Shown here: piece by piece, positions 52,751-62,113 of the stretch
How positions within the stretch are numbered: the first letter of the stretch is position 1
Layout of the letters: every line of letters starts with the position of its first letter
DNA from: Prevotellaceae bacterium HUN156
GTDB taxonomy: Bacteria > Bacteroidota > Bacteroidia > Bacteroidales > Bacteroidaceae
Direction of reading: 5' to 3'
DNA: 64,000 nt
Assembly (NCBI GenBank): GCA_900119285.1
Contig: FPIT01000003.1
Span: forward strand, 310,001 to 374,000
The notes under the pieces: model-generated
Database searches by the model: none
Seen by the model: only the letters and a program-made list of their open reading frames with translations
Told to the model about the DNA's origin: nothing
Program-made: the position numbers and the translations under genes

Positions 52751-53710
52751 TTATTGATTATTCACATATACTGCACGTGAATTGATACCAGCCTGAATGG
52801 GCAGCAGTCCTGATTTCTGGATGATGAGCTGTCCCTTGGGCAGGCGGCAGAAATGGGCAAATCCACTAGGCAGTCCGCTGCGTGGCTCATTAAGCAGTGC
52901 ATAGATGGTGCGTACGAGCGGATAGTTGCCATTATATATATAGTACTGATAGGGGCGCCAGCTATTTTCTCTTGTGGCTGAGTCGAGGCGACTCACCTTC
53001 ATAACTGTTATATTCTTCTTAAAGGTGACGTTCGTGGTGTCACGACTGTCGTTAAGCCAGTTAGAACCGATAATGCCTAAGGAGTTCTTATGATTCTCCA
53101 CATAGTCGATTACGGCAGCACTGGTCTTCACGGCTCCAATATTGGGGGCCTTAAACTCCTTACCACCCAGCAGTGAGTCAACACACCAACGTACGGTACT
53201 TGACAGGGGGTTGTCGAAAACCACGTCGATGGTGCCTAACTTTGAAGTGGGGTAGAGGTCTTTCCAGTTAACTATCTCACCACGTAGGATTCGCTTGAAG
53301 TCCTTAACGGTGATGCAGGTGTCTGGATTGCTGTTGTTGACAATGATTGCCAAACCATCATAGGCGATGGGAATCGTTCTCGGCATGTATTTTCTGTCGA
53401 TAAGATTCTGACGCTCTTTGGGGGTGAGATCGCGCGTGCTGAAAGCAAGCCATGTCTCCAGGCGCATGAGCTTCTTAATGGCATCTTGTTCGTTCATGTA
53501 ATCCGCTTCCAATGTGTCGAGCACATTCTGATAGAGGAATACACTGAGGGCTTCATTCAGAATGGGACTGAAGCTCTCGTCGGCAGTGAAGTAACGGGCA
53601 GCCCGCTTATAATCCTTCTCTGCTTGAGTATTTTTAGGCTTGTTCCCACATGAAGGGAACAAGCCTAAAATGAGTGTTAATCCAATTAAAATGGATGCGA
53701 TTTTCTTCAT
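52751..53710 (-). CDS. PstS-like periplasmic substrate-binding lipoprotein
   Basis: The 319-residue protein has a lipoprotein signal with Cys21 after LFPS. The body follows the phosphate-binding-protein fold: AYDGLAIIVNNSNPDTCITVKDFKRILRGEIVNWKDL in consecutive stretches, IDVVFDNPLSSTVRWCVDSLLGG, and NSLGIIGSNWL. These are PstS-type regions. There are no PstCAB genes nearby; instead it lies 3 bp after tonB. It may sense phosphate or another ligand for the ExbBD-TonB complex, or be a repurposed binding protein. That link is inference; the gene order itself is common in Bacteroidota as I recall. Confidence 0.85.
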   Translation of the reverse strand: MKKIASILIGLTLILGLFPSCGNKPKNTQAEKDYKRAARYFTADESFSPILNEALSVFLYQNVLDTLEADYMNEQDAIKKLMRLETWLAFSTRDLTPKERQNLIDRKYMPRTIPIAYDGLAIIVNNSNPDTCITVKDFKRILRGEIVNWKDLYPTSKLGTIDVVFDNPLSSTVRWCVDSLLGGKEFKAPNIGAVKTSAAVIDYVENHKNSLGIIGSNWLNDSRDTTNVTFKKNITVMKVSRLDSATRENSWRPYQYYIYNGNYPLVRTIYALLNEPRSGLPSGFAHFCRLPKGQLIIQKSGLLPIQAGINSRAVYVNNQ

Positions 53711-53713
53711 TGC

Positions 53714-54547
53714 TTATTGCAGTTTGAAGGCTACTGGTACGGTGTACTTTACACGTACAGACGAACCGTTCTGCTTACCAGGAATCCAGCGAGGCATTGA
53801 TTTAACAACGCGCTGTGCTTCCTTGTCGAGTGAAGGGTCAACGGACTTAGCGATGCGTACATCGGTAATCGAACCATCGCGCTCAACGACGAAGGTTACG
53901 ATAACACGTCCCTGAATACCGTTCTCCTCAGCAACAACCGGATACTTGATGTTCTTAGACAGGTACTCGAACAATGCTTTGTCACCGCCAGGGAACGAAG
54001 GCATCTGTTCTACAACGTCAAATACCTTTGTCTCTTCCTCCTTCGGTGGCTCGGGCTGTGCGATAGTTTCCTTGGCCTTCAACACTTCGCCTGCGGCCTC
54101 GTCATTACCAGTCACATCAAATGCACCGATTGCGGTGTTAGTATTGGCCAAGTCTTCCTGTGACTTCAGTTCCTCATCTGGCTGTACTTCACTATCCTTC
54201 TTAATTTCAGGAGCAGTGAACTTCACAGAACTCTTAACCTTTTCAACTTCTTCAAGCTTCTCAATCTTCGGTTCTTCTTTCTTCTCAACCTTAGCTTCCT
54301 TCTTCTCTGCCAGCTGTGCCAATTCCACGTCAGCGTCCATAGCGACGTTATTTCTCATGGCGTTCTCGACAACACCCTTTACAGCTACGATAGCTGCAAT
54401 GGCTACGCCGATAGCGAGCATTACAAGCAGAGCATAGAGGTTACGCTTGCCAGTTTCCTTGCGCAGTTGATAAGCACCGTAAGCGTGGTTCTTACCCTCA
54501 AATACGAGGTCGACCCAGCTGTTATCAATAAGATCTATTTTTGACAT
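53714..54547 (-). CDS. tonB: TonB-family energy transducer
   Basis: The 277-residue protein has a cytoplasmic start, one TM helix (about 34-55, NLYALLVMLAIGVAIAAIVAV), a Lys/Glu/Pro-rich periplasmic linker (80-190; EKKEAKVEKKEEPKIEKLE) and a C-terminal TonB domain (about 185-277: MPSFPGGDKALFEYLSKNIKYP in two stretches, IQGRVIVTFVVERDGSI, MPRWIPGKQNGSSVRVKYTVP, VAFKLQ). It transfers proton-motive energy from ExbBD to TonB-dependent transporters such as the two SusC proteins encoded in this window. It lies 34 bp after the second exbD gene. Confidence 0.95.
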   Translation of the reverse strand: MSKIDLIDNSWVDLVFEGKNHAYGAYQLRKETGKRNLYALLVMLAIGVAIAAIVAVKGVVENAMRNNVAMDADVELAQLAEKKEAKVEKKEEPKIEKLEEVEKVKSSVKFTAPEIKKDSEVQPDEELKSQEDLANTNTAIGAFDVTGNDEAAGEVLKAKETIAQPEPPKEEETKVFDVVEQMPSFPGGDKALFEYLSKNIKYPVVAEENGIQGRVIVTFVVERDGSITDVRIAKSVDPSLDKEAQRVVKSMPRWIPGKQNGSSVRVKYTVPVAFKLQ

Positions 54548-54581
54548 AGTTCCTTTTCTTTTTTAGTGGTTAGACATTGAC

Positions 54582-55232
54582 TTATTTAACACCAGCCTTT
54601 TCAATCAGAGCGCGATCGTCGGGGTTGATCTTGTCAATGACATACTTATCAATACTGCAGATGAGCATCTCGTCAAGAGCTTCAATCATGTTTTCGTAGG
54701 TTGCTGTATCCAGCGGACGAATGATGACAGTCATGGTAGGAACCTTCTCACCGCTGGGCAGTTCACCCTTCTTAAGGCGAGAGAGTTGCTCCTGATACTG
54801 CTGGTCAGTCATCTTGCTGTTATAGGCAGCCTTCTGAGCATCGAGCTCTTTCTTAGCCATCATAATCTTTGCAACTGGGTTGACACCTTCCTCTGTGGTG
54901 TGGTTCAGAAGTACCTGACGGATGCCGTTAACACCGTAGCTGGTCTTCTTTACACAAGAAGGGTCCTCATAGTTGGGCAGACCAGCGACATACCAAATCT
55001 GGTCGTCAGAACCCAGGTAAAGAGTGATGGTATGAGAAGCCTTTGTTACCGATTTATCTTCCTTCGAAACGTTCTCGTCGTTAGACGGCATCGTCAGCTG
55101 CATAGACTGAGGCTTAGCCAGAGTAGTACACAGCATGAAGAAGGTGATCAACAGCATCATCATATCTACCATTGGCGTGAAGTTCACGCGGGTATCCATT
55201 TTCTTCTGCTTACTCAAATTCTTTTTTGCCAT
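54582..55232 (-). CDS. exbD: ExbD-family biopolymer transport protein (second)
   Basis: The 216-residue protein has an N-terminal basic stretch, one TM helix (about 17-38: VNFTPMVDMMMLLITFFMLC) with the membrane Asp (MVDMMML) conserved in ExbD/TolR, and a periplasmic domain with long insertions. The usual size is about 140 residues, so the periplasmic part is extended. It begins 3 bp after the first exbD gene. Together they would form the asymmetric stator around the ExbB channel. Confidence 0.93.
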   Translation of the reverse strand: MAKKNLSKQKKMDTRVNFTPMVDMMMLLITFFMLCTTLAKPQSMQLTMPSNDENVSKEDKSVTKASHTITLYLGSDDQIWYVAGLPNYEDPSCVKKTSYGVNGIRQVLLNHTTEEGVNPVAKIMMAKKELDAQKAAYNSKMTDQQYQEQLSRLKKGELPSGEKVPTMTVIIRPLDTATYENMIEALDEMLICSIDKYVIDKINPDDRALIEKAGVK

Positions 55233-55235
55233 AGC

Positions 55236-55853
55236 TTAATCCTCCTCCGATGCAGTTTTAAGGTTGGTAATCAACTGATAACGGTTCTCGTTCATATCCT
55301 GAAGCTCAGACATCATAGCCTTTACAGTCTTGTAAGGGGTCTTAGAGTCTGCCTTGATGGCAAGCTTGATGTCTGGATTCGCATCGCGGGCAGCTTTTAC
55401 CCACATCTGAAACTCGCTCTTTCCACCATTGATACTATCGGTGGGAATACCGAGCATCTGGATGGCCTCGCCCATCTTCTCGGGCTCCAGGCTGAGGTAT
55501 GCAGCAAGCTTGTCCATGGGAGCGCCAACCATAGCATCTTCGAGGAAGTGCTTCTGCTGGGTGGCATTGAGAGAGACGCCGAACTGGTCGGTCATTGCCT
55601 CCATCATCTGTCTCATGTAGTTCTTGTTTTCAGTGCCGAGATAAATCTTGCCTTCTGGACTAACCAGAATGTTCAAGACATCATTCTCAGGCACTTTGAC
55701 CTCAGACACTGAGTTAGGCGTGGTGACTTGAATAGGCTCCGGTGTCAAGAATGTTGATGTCAACATAAAGAAACACAGAAGCAGCGTCATCACGTCTGAC
55801 ATAGGCGTCATGTCAATCCAGATGTCTTTTTTCTGTATCTTAATTTTAGCCAT
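55236..55853 (-). CDS. exbD: ExbD-family biopolymer transport protein (first)
   Basis: The 205-residue protein has a TM helix (about 12-36: IDMTPMSDVMTLLLCFFML) with Asp in MSDVMTL as the proton-carrying site, and a periplasmic domain with GKIYLGTENKNYMRQMMEAM and DIKLAIKADSKTPYKTVKAMM. Two exbD genes in tandem, unlike in size and sequence, are typical of Bacteroidota ExbB systems. Confidence 0.93.
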   Translation of the reverse strand: MAKIKIQKKDIWIDMTPMSDVMTLLLCFFMLTSTFLTPEPIQVTTPNSVSEVKVPENDVLNILVSPEGKIYLGTENKNYMRQMMEAMTDQFGVSLNATQQKHFLEDAMVGAPMDKLAAYLSLEPEKMGEAIQMLGIPTDSINGGKSEFQMWVKAARDANPDIKLAIKADSKTPYKTVKAMMSELQDMNENRYQLITNLKTASEED

Positions 55854-55889
55854 ACTAAAACTGATTTTAAAGTTTTAAATGGTTAATAA

Positions 55890-56717
55890 TTAAGCCTCGT
55901 TGTGGTTAGAATCGTATGTAGCAGCAATTGTGTAACCAATCTCGTCGAGAGCGAAAGTCAGCTTATCGATCTTGTTTGAGAAGAAGTTATAAACAACGGT
56001 AGCAACCCAAGAGGTCAAAATACCTGAAGCAGTGTTCACAAGGGCCTCAGAAATACCGGCAGACAGAGCCATAGAGTCAGCACCACCACCAGCAGACAGA
56101 GCCTGGAACGAACCGATCATACCGAGCACAGTACCGAACAGAGCGGTCAGGGTACCCAGAGATACGATAGTTGCAACCATAGGCAGGTTCATCTGCAGAG
56201 TAGGCATCTCCAGCTGAGTTGCCTCCTCGTGTGCCTGCTGAATCTTAGCAATCTTAGCAGCCTTCTTCAGAGTAGAGTCACCCTCAACGGTCTGATACAT
56301 CTTGATAGAAGCCTTAACAACGTTTGCTACTGAGCCCTGCATCTTGTCGCAAAGAGCGTCTGCCTCAGCGAACTTCTGCTCCTTAACGAGCGCCTTAGCC
56401 TGTGCGGTGAACTTAGCGAGGTTCATCTTACCAGAAGCTGACTTGATAGCGAAGAAACGCTCAATACCAAGACATACAACGGTGAACAACAGGGTGAGGA
56501 TAAGACCTACAACGAAACCACCCTTATAAACGGTACCCAGCAGATTAGCGGGATGGCCAGTACGGTCGCCACCGATGAAGTTGTCGGGGTCACCCATTAC
56601 GAAATACCAAACACCATAACCTGCGCAAGCACAAAGTACGAGGATGATCCATGCGTCTTTAATACCTCCGAAGCCCGACTTTTTGGCTGGGGCTGCAGCC
56701 TTCTGTGTAGTTGCCAT
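55890..56717 (-). CDS. exbB: ExbB/TolQ/MotA-family proton channel
   Basis: The 275-residue protein has a short N-terminal TM (about 20-42), a second (70-90, GFVVGLILTLLFTVVCLGIE), a cytoplasmic domain (95-170) and two further TM helices (about 175-245: MVATIVSLGTLTALFGTVLGMIGSF and SEALVNTASGILTSWVATVVYNFF, in stretches). The TLTALFGTVLGMI segment is the ExbB/MotA pore helix. It is the first gene of the operon, with a -7 box TATCTTTG at 56784-56791 (minus). It pumps protons to drive TonB. Confidence 0.95.
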   Translation of the reverse strand: MATTQKAAAPAKKSGFGGIKDAWIILVLCACAGYGVWYFVMGDPDNFIGGDRTGHPANLLGTVYKGGFVVGLILTLLFTVVCLGIERFFAIKSASGKMNLAKFTAQAKALVKEQKFAEADALCDKMQGSVANVVKASIKMYQTVEGDSTLKKAAKIAKIQQAHEEATQLEMPTLQMNLPMVATIVSLGTLTALFGTVLGMIGSFQALSAGGGADSMALSAGISEALVNTASGILTSWVATVVYNFFSNKIDKLTFALDEIGYTIAATYDSNHNEA

Positions 56718-56783
56718 AAATTTTGTAATTTTTTAGTTATTAAATGAAATTAATTCGTAAGTTCTCATAGTCATTACATTCGG

Positions 56784-56791
56784 CAAAGATA
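56784..56791 (-). promoter_or_regulatory. -7 element TATCTTTG of the exbB operon
   Basis: TATCTTTG on the minus strand is 66 bp upstream of the exbB start. CAAA (a TTTG box) lies 23 bp away, a little far for the family spacing. Confidence 0.6.
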
Positions 56792-56849
56792 GCAAATTCG
56801 AGTGTACTAAGTGTCAAATTAATAACTTTTAACTCGATAAATGCCCAAT

Positions 56850-58046
56850 TTACCTTAATTCTGCCAGTGTTTCCTTGATACGTCGCATTGCTTCAACGAT
56901 ATTTTCGTCACTTGTAGCGTAGCTCATGCGGAAACATTGAGGGTCGCCAAAGGCGTCGCCACCTACTGTTGCTACATGACCTTTCTCCAAGAGATACATC
57001 GCCAAGTCTGTGCTGTTGTTGATGACAGCGCCCTCGGGAGTCTTCTTGCCATAGAAGTTGCTGCACTTGGGGAACAGATAGAATGCTCCCTCTGGTACGT
57101 TAACTTCCAATCCGGGAATATCCTTTGCGAGCTTGACGATGAGGTCGCGACGGCGCTCAAATGCCTGGCGCATATCCTCTACGCACTGCTGGCTCTGCGT
57201 ATAGGCGAACTCGGCAGCCTTCTGACTGACAGAGCAAGGACCACTGGTGTATTGTCCCTGCAGTTTGTTGCAGCCTTTGACTATCCATTCAGGAGCAGCG
57301 ATATAGCCAATACGCCAACCTGTCATTGCATAAGCCTTGCTGACACCGTTGACGATGATGGCGCGCTCCTTCATGCCCTCAAATTGGGCGATGGATTCGT
57401 GCTTGCCGATATAGTTGATGTGCTCATAAATCTCGTCTGCCAATACGAAGAGGTCTTCGTGGCGCAAGATGACATCTGCTAACGCCTTCAGTTCCTCACG
57501 ACTATAAACACTGCCAGTAGGATTGCTGGGCGAGCAGAGGATGAGCATGCGAGTCTTGGGAGTGATGGCTGCTTCCAGCTGTTCGGCAGTCATCTTGAAG
57601 TTCTGGTCGAAGCCAGCCTCTACGAATACGGGCGTACCGCCTGCCAGCTTAACCATCTGTGGATAACTCACCCAGTAAGGTGTTGGGATGATAACCTCTT
57701 CGCCATCATTGACCAAGGCCATCACCGTATTGCAGACACTCTGCTTGGCACCATTCGATACCAGAATCTCTGAGGGCTGGTAGCGCAAGTGGTTCTCACG
57801 CTCCAACTTGCGGGCAATAGCCTGTCGTAAATCAGGGTATCCGGGAACGGGCGAATAGCGCGAGAAGTTCTCGTCGATAGCCATCTTGGCAGCCTGTTTA
57901 ATGTGGTCAGGAGTATTGAAGTCGGGTTCGCCGACACTCATGTTAATCACATCGATACCTTGGGCTTTCATTTCAGAACTTTTCTGTGACATCGCCAGAG
58001 TAGCTGACGGTGCTAAGCGTTGCAAACGGTCAGATAGTTGTGCCAT
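56850..58046 (-). CDS. aspC: Aspartate aminotransferase-type PLP enzyme
   Basis: The 398-residue protein has the fold-type I features: MSVGEPDFNTPDHI, NGAKQSVCNTVMALVNDGEEVIIPTPYWVSYP (in stretches), CSPSNPTGSVYS, and the PLP Lys237 in NGVSKAYAMTGWRIGYIAAP. It matches subgroup Ib aspartate aminotransferases and converts aspartate and 2-oxoglutarate to oxaloacetate and glutamate. The specificity could include prephenate in some relatives. The promoter region has TACTTTTG (58083-58076 minus), the same block as at 61330-61337. Confidence 0.92.
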   Translation of the reverse strand: MAQLSDRLQRLAPSATLAMSQKSSEMKAQGIDVINMSVGEPDFNTPDHIKQAAKMAIDENFSRYSPVPGYPDLRQAIARKLERENHLRYQPSEILVSNGAKQSVCNTVMALVNDGEEVIIPTPYWVSYPQMVKLAGGTPVFVEAGFDQNFKMTAEQLEAAITPKTRMLILCSPSNPTGSVYSREELKALADVILRHEDLFVLADEIYEHINYIGKHESIAQFEGMKERAIIVNGVSKAYAMTGWRIGYIAAPEWIVKGCNKLQGQYTSGPCSVSQKAAEFAYTQSQQCVEDMRQAFERRRDLIVKLAKDIPGLEVNVPEGAFYLFPKCSNFYGKKTPEGAVINNSTDLAMYLLEKGHVATVGGDAFGDPQCFRMSYATSDENIVEAMRRIKETLAELR

Positions 58047-58068
58047 ATTCTTACATTTTGTGCGTTAT

Positions 58069-58083
58069 CAGCCTGCAAAAGTA
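58069..58083 (-). promoter_or_regulatory. -7 element TACTTTTG with GCAGGCTGA downstream
   Basis: On the + strand TCAGCCTGCAAAAGTA contains the -7 box (CAAAAGTA) of the aminotransferase gene. The 16-base block is identical to 61322-61337, in front of the LptF/G permease gene. Confidence 0.65.
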
Positions 58084-58186
58084 CGCAAATTATTCTTTCT
58101 AAACGAATAAATGCTTTGTTTTTTATTTTTTTAATTGTTATCCGTTATCCTTTTGTCGATGAATTCCGTTACCTGTACCCCTTTTT

Positions 58187-59395
58187 TTACTTCAGGTGCA
58201 AGGTGTGTCCCATGCGGTCTTGCTTGGTTTTCAGGTAACGATAGTCATATTCATTAGGTGTTACCTCAATGGGCACGTTTTCAACGATTTCCAGACCATA
58301 GGCTTCCAGACCTACTCGCTTGGTGGGATTGTTGGTCATCAGACGCATTTTGTGGACACCCAAGTGGCGCAGCATCTGTGCGCCACAGCCGTAGTCGCGC
58401 TCGTCGGGCTTGAAGCCTAAGTGCACGTTGGCTTCTACGGTATCCATGCCTTCTTCCTGCAACTTGTAGGCAGCAATCTTGTTCATCAGTCCGATGCCGC
58501 GACCTTCCTGTTGCATATATACAATAACGCCACGACCTTCTTTCTCAATCATCTCCATGGCCTTGTGCAGCTGTTCGCCACAGTCGCAGCGCATAGAGCC
58601 GAGAATGTCGCCAGTGGCACAGCTGGAGTGTACGCGAACCAGTACGGGCTCGTCTTCTTTCCACTCGCCTTTGATGAGTGCCATATGCTCTAAGCCATTC
58701 GACTTCTGGCGGAAAGGTATCAGTCGGAAGTGACCATACTTGGTGGGCATATCCACGCTATTGCCAATCTCAATCAGCGACTCCTTCTTCAGTCGGTAGG
58801 CAATGAGGTCCTTGATAGTGATAATCTTCAGGTTGTACTCCTTGGCAAAAGCCTCTAACTCAGGCATGCGTGCCATGGTGCCATCCTCATTCATAATCTC
58901 AATGAGGGCACCCACGGGATAGAGTCCGCTGAGCTTACAGAGGTCGATAGCAGCCTCAGTATGTCCTGAGCGGCGCAGTACGCCATTGTCCTGAGCATAT
59001 AATGGATTGATATGTCCGGGACGCGCAAAGGTAGTGTCCTTGGATGTGGGGTCTGCCAAAGCACGGATGGTGGCAGCACGGTCGTGAGCAGACACGCCAG
59101 TGGTGCAACCTTCTATCTTGTCAACAGTAACTGTGAAGGGAGTTCCTAAGAGTGATGTGTTATCCTGTACCTGATGGGGTAGGTTCAACTCGTCTGCACG
59201 GCTGATGGTCAGTGGAGCACAGAGTACGCCACGAGCCTTCTTCAGCATGAAGTTGACCATGTCAGGTGTTATCTTCTCAGCGGCACAAATCAGGTCGCCT
59301 TCGTTCTCACGGTCTTCGTCATCTACTACGATGACAAACTTACCGTCTTTGAAGTCGACGAGTGCCTCCTCGATAGTGTTCATTTTCGTTTCCAT
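58187..59395 (-). CDS. ribBA: Bifunctional DHBP synthase / GTP cyclohydrolase II
   Basis: This cytoplasmic enzyme supplies both precursors of riboflavin. The 402 residues include the DHBP synthase part (1-200, with [16 protein letters not shown] and [16 protein letters not shown]) and the cyclohydrolase II part (about 205-402). The latter shows a zinc site [20 protein letters not shown], with three Cys, and [21 protein letters not shown]. The order and length are standard. The neighbouring genes are unrelated. Confidence 0.97.
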   Translation of the reverse strand: METKMNTIEEALVDFKDGKFVIVVDDEDRENEGDLICAAEKITPDMVNFMLKKARGVLCAPLTISRADELNLPHQVQDNTSLLGTPFTVTVDKIEGCTTGVSAHDRAATIRALADPTSKDTTFARPGHINPLYAQDNGVLRRSGHTEAAIDLCKLSGLYPVGALIEIMNEDGTMARMPELEAFAKEYNLKIITIKDLIAYRLKKESLIEIGNSVDMPTKYGHFRLIPFRQKSNGLEHMALIKGEWKEDEPVLVRVHSSCATGDILGSMRCDCGEQLHKAMEMIEKEGRGVIVYMQQEGRGIGLMNKIAAYKLQEEGMDTVEANVHLGFKPDERDYGCGAQMLRHLGVHKMRLMTNNPTKRVGLEAYGLEIVENVPIEVTPNEYDYRYLKTKQDRMGHTLHLK

Positions 59396-59419
59396 ATCTT
59401 TTCCTTTTTATATACCTAA

Positions 59420-61318
59420 TTATAATAGTTGGTGAATGCGTTCTGTCATCTTTTCATTCGTCTGCAGGATATGCTGCAAGTCTTTATACAGACGGAAGCG
59501 GAATCGTATCATACGGAAGTAGAAGAATATGCCTGTGGGTAGGAATACTCCCGTTACTACGTTCAGCCACTTATGTCTGAAGGGACGTGTGTGGGCATGT
59601 GTGGCAATGATAGGATACTCGTTTAACAGCATAATCACATGCTTGTTACGTGAGTATGACAAGTCTTCGATAGCCACCTCTAATACTCCGTTGATGTGCT
59701 CTATCTCGTGGTCATCGCCCGGATGGAAGAAAACACGAATTGGGTTAGGCCAGCGCAACAGATTATGATGCTGTGCATACTGCTTAATCTCCAAAGTGAT
59801 ATTTGTCAACATCTGAGCGTCCATCTCGTATTTCGGTTCTTCGATGATTACCTCTTTCATCATCACGCTACGCTTGGTGCGCAAGCCTAACATGCGCATC
59901 AGGATGCTCTTATAAAGGTCTACGTTGAATACCGTAGAGTCTTTGTTAGCCTTATAGGTGAAGAAGATGGCTATGGGCGACAATACAGCGGTACCCAACA
60001 GCTTGCCAAACCATACTGTCCACTCATCGATTCGTGCCATACGCATACCAGTGTTGTCAAGGATGTAGAACACGATGAACACCATGACAGAGATAATCAC
60101 AGGCACACCCAGTCCTCCCTTACGGATGATGGCTCCTAGCGGTGCTCCAATAAAGAAGAAGATGATGCACGACAGGGATAGCGTGAACTTATTGATAGCT
60201 TCCATTCGGTGCAGTCGCTCTTCCTTGTTGAGCCATTCCGAATAGTCTGCCTTGAATTCCATATTGTTGAGCGCCACTCCTGCATCACTCGATGCTGTTG
60301 CAATGATGCGCTGCTTCTGTTCTGGTGTCAGGTGCTCAAAGAGCGAGTCTATCATAACAGTCTTTCCTGCTGTAGCTTTCCTTGCTTTCGCAGAGTCAGC
60401 AATAGACAGGGATGGTCGTGAGAACACAATCTGTTGAGCCTCATAATAATATTGATGACCTACAGAGTCGTTGAATTCACGGATAGAGTCGAGGTCGTGA
60501 ATGATGCGTCCCAGTCCTTTAGAACGGGCATCGGCAGAAATGCCACCCATTTCAGCTAAGTTGAATCCTCCGTCAAAGTCGAGGAGAATCTTCTTCGTAG
60601 AGAATGTCTCGCGACGATAAGGGATGTTGGCAGAAACGTTCATACCCGACTGGCGCATATTCTCAAACCACTCTCCACTATAGAGCGTCAGCAACAAGTG
60701 CTTCTTCTCAGCAGTAGCCTGAATGCGTCCTGAATCAGCCAGGATGACGGCAGCATCCTCATAGCCACCGTTCATACGATAAATCATGATGCCATACAGC
60801 ACACCACGATCCATATCCTTCTTCTGCACATACAAGTTGCAGTTGGGAATACCATCATAGAAGATGCCCTCAGGAATCTCCACCTCTGGATTCTTCTGCT
60901 TCATTGACAGCAACAACTGCTGGAAGGAGATGAATGAGCGAGGACCGATAACCTCCTGAAAGTAGAACGATACGCAGGCTATGGCGATAACGATAACGAT
61001 GAGTGAGCGCATGGCTTGCATCAGCGAGATGCCTGCCGCCTTGATGGCTGTCAGCTCTGAACTCTCACCAAGGTTACCAAAGGAAATCAGCGACGACAAC
61101 AGAATTGCCAAGGGAAAAGCTTGTGGCATCAGCATCAGTCCCATATACCAGAAGAACTGCGCCAAGATGTCCATCGACAAGCCCTTACCAATGAGTTCGT
61201 CAACGTATCGCCACAAGAATTGCATCATCAGCACAAATTGGCAGATGACAAAGGCGGCCATGAACAGCAAGCCGAACTGTTTGGCGATAAATATATCTAA
61301 TTTCCTAATACGAAACAT
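59420..61318 (-). CDS. LptF/LptG-family (YjgP/YjgQ) permease
   Basis: The 632-residue membrane protein has six predicted TM helices (near 15-35, 60-80, 98-118, then about 365-455) with a large periplasmic jellyroll between TM 3 and 4. The start MFRIRKLDIFIAKQFGLLFMAAF is typical, as is SLISFGNLGESSELTAIKAAGIS in the second loop. LptF/G with LptB extract lipopolysaccharide from the inner membrane. It is longer than usual, with a 150-residue C-terminal extension after the last TM (from about residue 480). The ribBA gene starts 24 bp after it, and both may be on one transcript. Confidence 0.9.
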   Translation of the reverse strand: MFRIRKLDIFIAKQFGLLFMAAFVICQFVLMMQFLWRYVDELIGKGLSMDILAQFFWYMGLMLMPQAFPLAILLSSLISFGNLGESSELTAIKAAGISLMQAMRSLIVIVIAIACVSFYFQEVIGPRSFISFQQLLLSMKQKNPEVEIPEGIFYDGIPNCNLYVQKKDMDRGVLYGIMIYRMNGGYEDAAVILADSGRIQATAEKKHLLLTLYSGEWFENMRQSGMNVSANIPYRRETFSTKKILLDFDGGFNLAEMGGISADARSKGLGRIIHDLDSIREFNDSVGHQYYYEAQQIVFSRPSLSIADSAKARKATAGKTVMIDSLFEHLTPEQKQRIIATASSDAGVALNNMEFKADYSEWLNKEERLHRMEAINKFTLSLSCIIFFFIGAPLGAIIRKGGLGVPVIISVMVFIVFYILDNTGMRMARIDEWTVWFGKLLGTAVLSPIAIFFTYKANKDSTVFNVDLYKSILMRMLGLRTKRSVMMKEVIIEEPKYEMDAQMLTNITLEIKQYAQHHNLLRWPNPIRVFFHPGDDHEIEHINGVLEVAIEDLSYSRNKHVIMLLNEYPIIATHAHTRPFRHKWLNVVTGVFLPTGIFFYFRMIRFRFRLYKDLQHILQTNEKMTERIHQLL

Positions 61319-61321
61319 GTT

Positions 61322-61337
61322 TCAGCCTGCAAAAGTA
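61322..61337 (-). promoter_or_regulatory. -7 element TACTTTTG of the LptF/G-ribBA unit
   Basis: The block TCAGCCTGCAAAAGTA (plus strand) has CAAAAGTA, a -7 box on the minus strand 12 bp before the start codon, and is identical to that at 58068-58083. Confidence 0.65.
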
Positions 61338-61406
61338 ATAAAAAACCACGAATTACACGAATTTTACGAATTTCTTTTTATGAAAACCTTCTGATAAGCC
61401 ACGAAT

Positions 61407-61442
61407 GCAACGCCACACTCTGCATCTTTAGGTCAGAGAATT
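61407..61442. repeat. 36-bp dispersed repeat, copy 2
   Basis: It matches 17278-17313 at 35 of 36 bases. The flanks carry AATTCGTGTAATTCGTGG-type repeats (61343-61370 and 61490-61512), also seen as fragments near 17258-17322. The 61338-61569 spacer is made of this repeat material. Confidence 0.75.
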
Positions 61443-61569
61443 ACCCGAATTACACTAATTAATTGCGCAGCATTTGCGATTAGAAAACAATAATTCGTGT
61501 AATTCGTGGTTTAATATACTCCGTGGAATTCGCTGTTTGAAAAATCTGTGTGATCTGTGGTCTGTATAA

Positions 61570-61971
61570 TTACAGTCCGCTGACGCGGTGCAGGCGTTCC
61601 AGGTTGTCGTCCCAGATGCCACGCAGGTCGGCAGCCTCATCTTCATCGTCAGCATAGTCAGTAATCATCAGGCTCAGATGACCTGTCTCGTTGCTTTGGG
61701 CGATGCGCAGTTCCCAGTATGCCTCAGGGGTGTCTTCGTGATAGTCCCACATGAGGCGTATATGATCAAATTTCTCGATGTTTAATATGCGTGACTTCTT
61801 GGTGTCGCGCTCTGTCCATGGTTGTCCCCATGTAAACGTCATAGTTTCATTATCTTCCTCTGTTACTTCATCAGCCAGCCATTTCTGCATGCCAGCGGCG
61901 TTGCTAATCATGTCCCAAATGATTTTGGGAGAGTCAGTCGCCAGAGGGTATTCAATCGTTAGCTTCTGCAT
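61570..61971 (-). CDS. START-like / AHSA1-like small protein
   Basis: The start at 61971 gives 133 residues; the frame is open 45 codons further upstream through the promoter. The pattern MQKLTIEYPLATDSPKIIWDMI, then MQKWLADEV, TFTWGQPWTERDTKKSRIL, IRLMWDYHEDTP and ELRIAQS...SLMITDYA is that of the START-like domain family of Bacteroidota, a hydrophobic-ligand pocket fold. The ligand is unknown. A -7 box TATTTTTG (62021-62014) lies 43 bp upstream. Confidence 0.88.
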   Translation of the reverse strand: MQKLTIEYPLATDSPKIIWDMISNAAGMQKWLADEVTEEDNETMTFTWGQPWTERDTKKSRILNIEKFDHIRLMWDYHEDTPEAYWELRIAQSNETGHLSLMITDYADDEDEAADLRGIWDDNLERLHRVSGL

Positions 61972-62013
61972 AATATTGTCATTTTTTAGGTTTGCAGTGT
62001 ATATTTTCCAGTG

Positions 62014-62021
62014 CAAAAATA
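62014..62021 (-). promoter_or_regulatory. -7 element TATTTTTG of the START-like gene
   Basis: TATTTTTG on the minus strand, with no good TTTG box at 19-21 bp. Confidence 0.55.
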
Positions 62022-62061
62022 CAAAAAAATCTGGAAACAAAGCATTTTTATTAAAAAAAGT

Positions 62062-62092
62062 TTTGGTATTTCGAAAAATCGTTGTACCTTTG
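62062..62092 (+). promoter_or_regulatory. Full promoter TTTG-N19-TACCTTTG of the tRNA
   Basis: TTTG at 62062-62065 and TACCTTTG at 62085-62092 are 19 bp apart; the mature tRNA begins 22 bp downstream. Confidence 0.82.
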
Positions 62093-62113
62093 CACCCGCT
62101 TAACAAAAATGAT

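Noticed and set aside
52751..53710. High-affinity phosphate transporter locus
   Set aside because: The PstS-like protein has no pstC, pstA, pstB or phoU neighbours and lies in a TonB/ExbBD operon.
54786..55712. 308-codon plus-strand frame across the two exbD genes
   Set aside because: Antisense shadow that crosses two real genes; low-complexity Leu/His-rich product.
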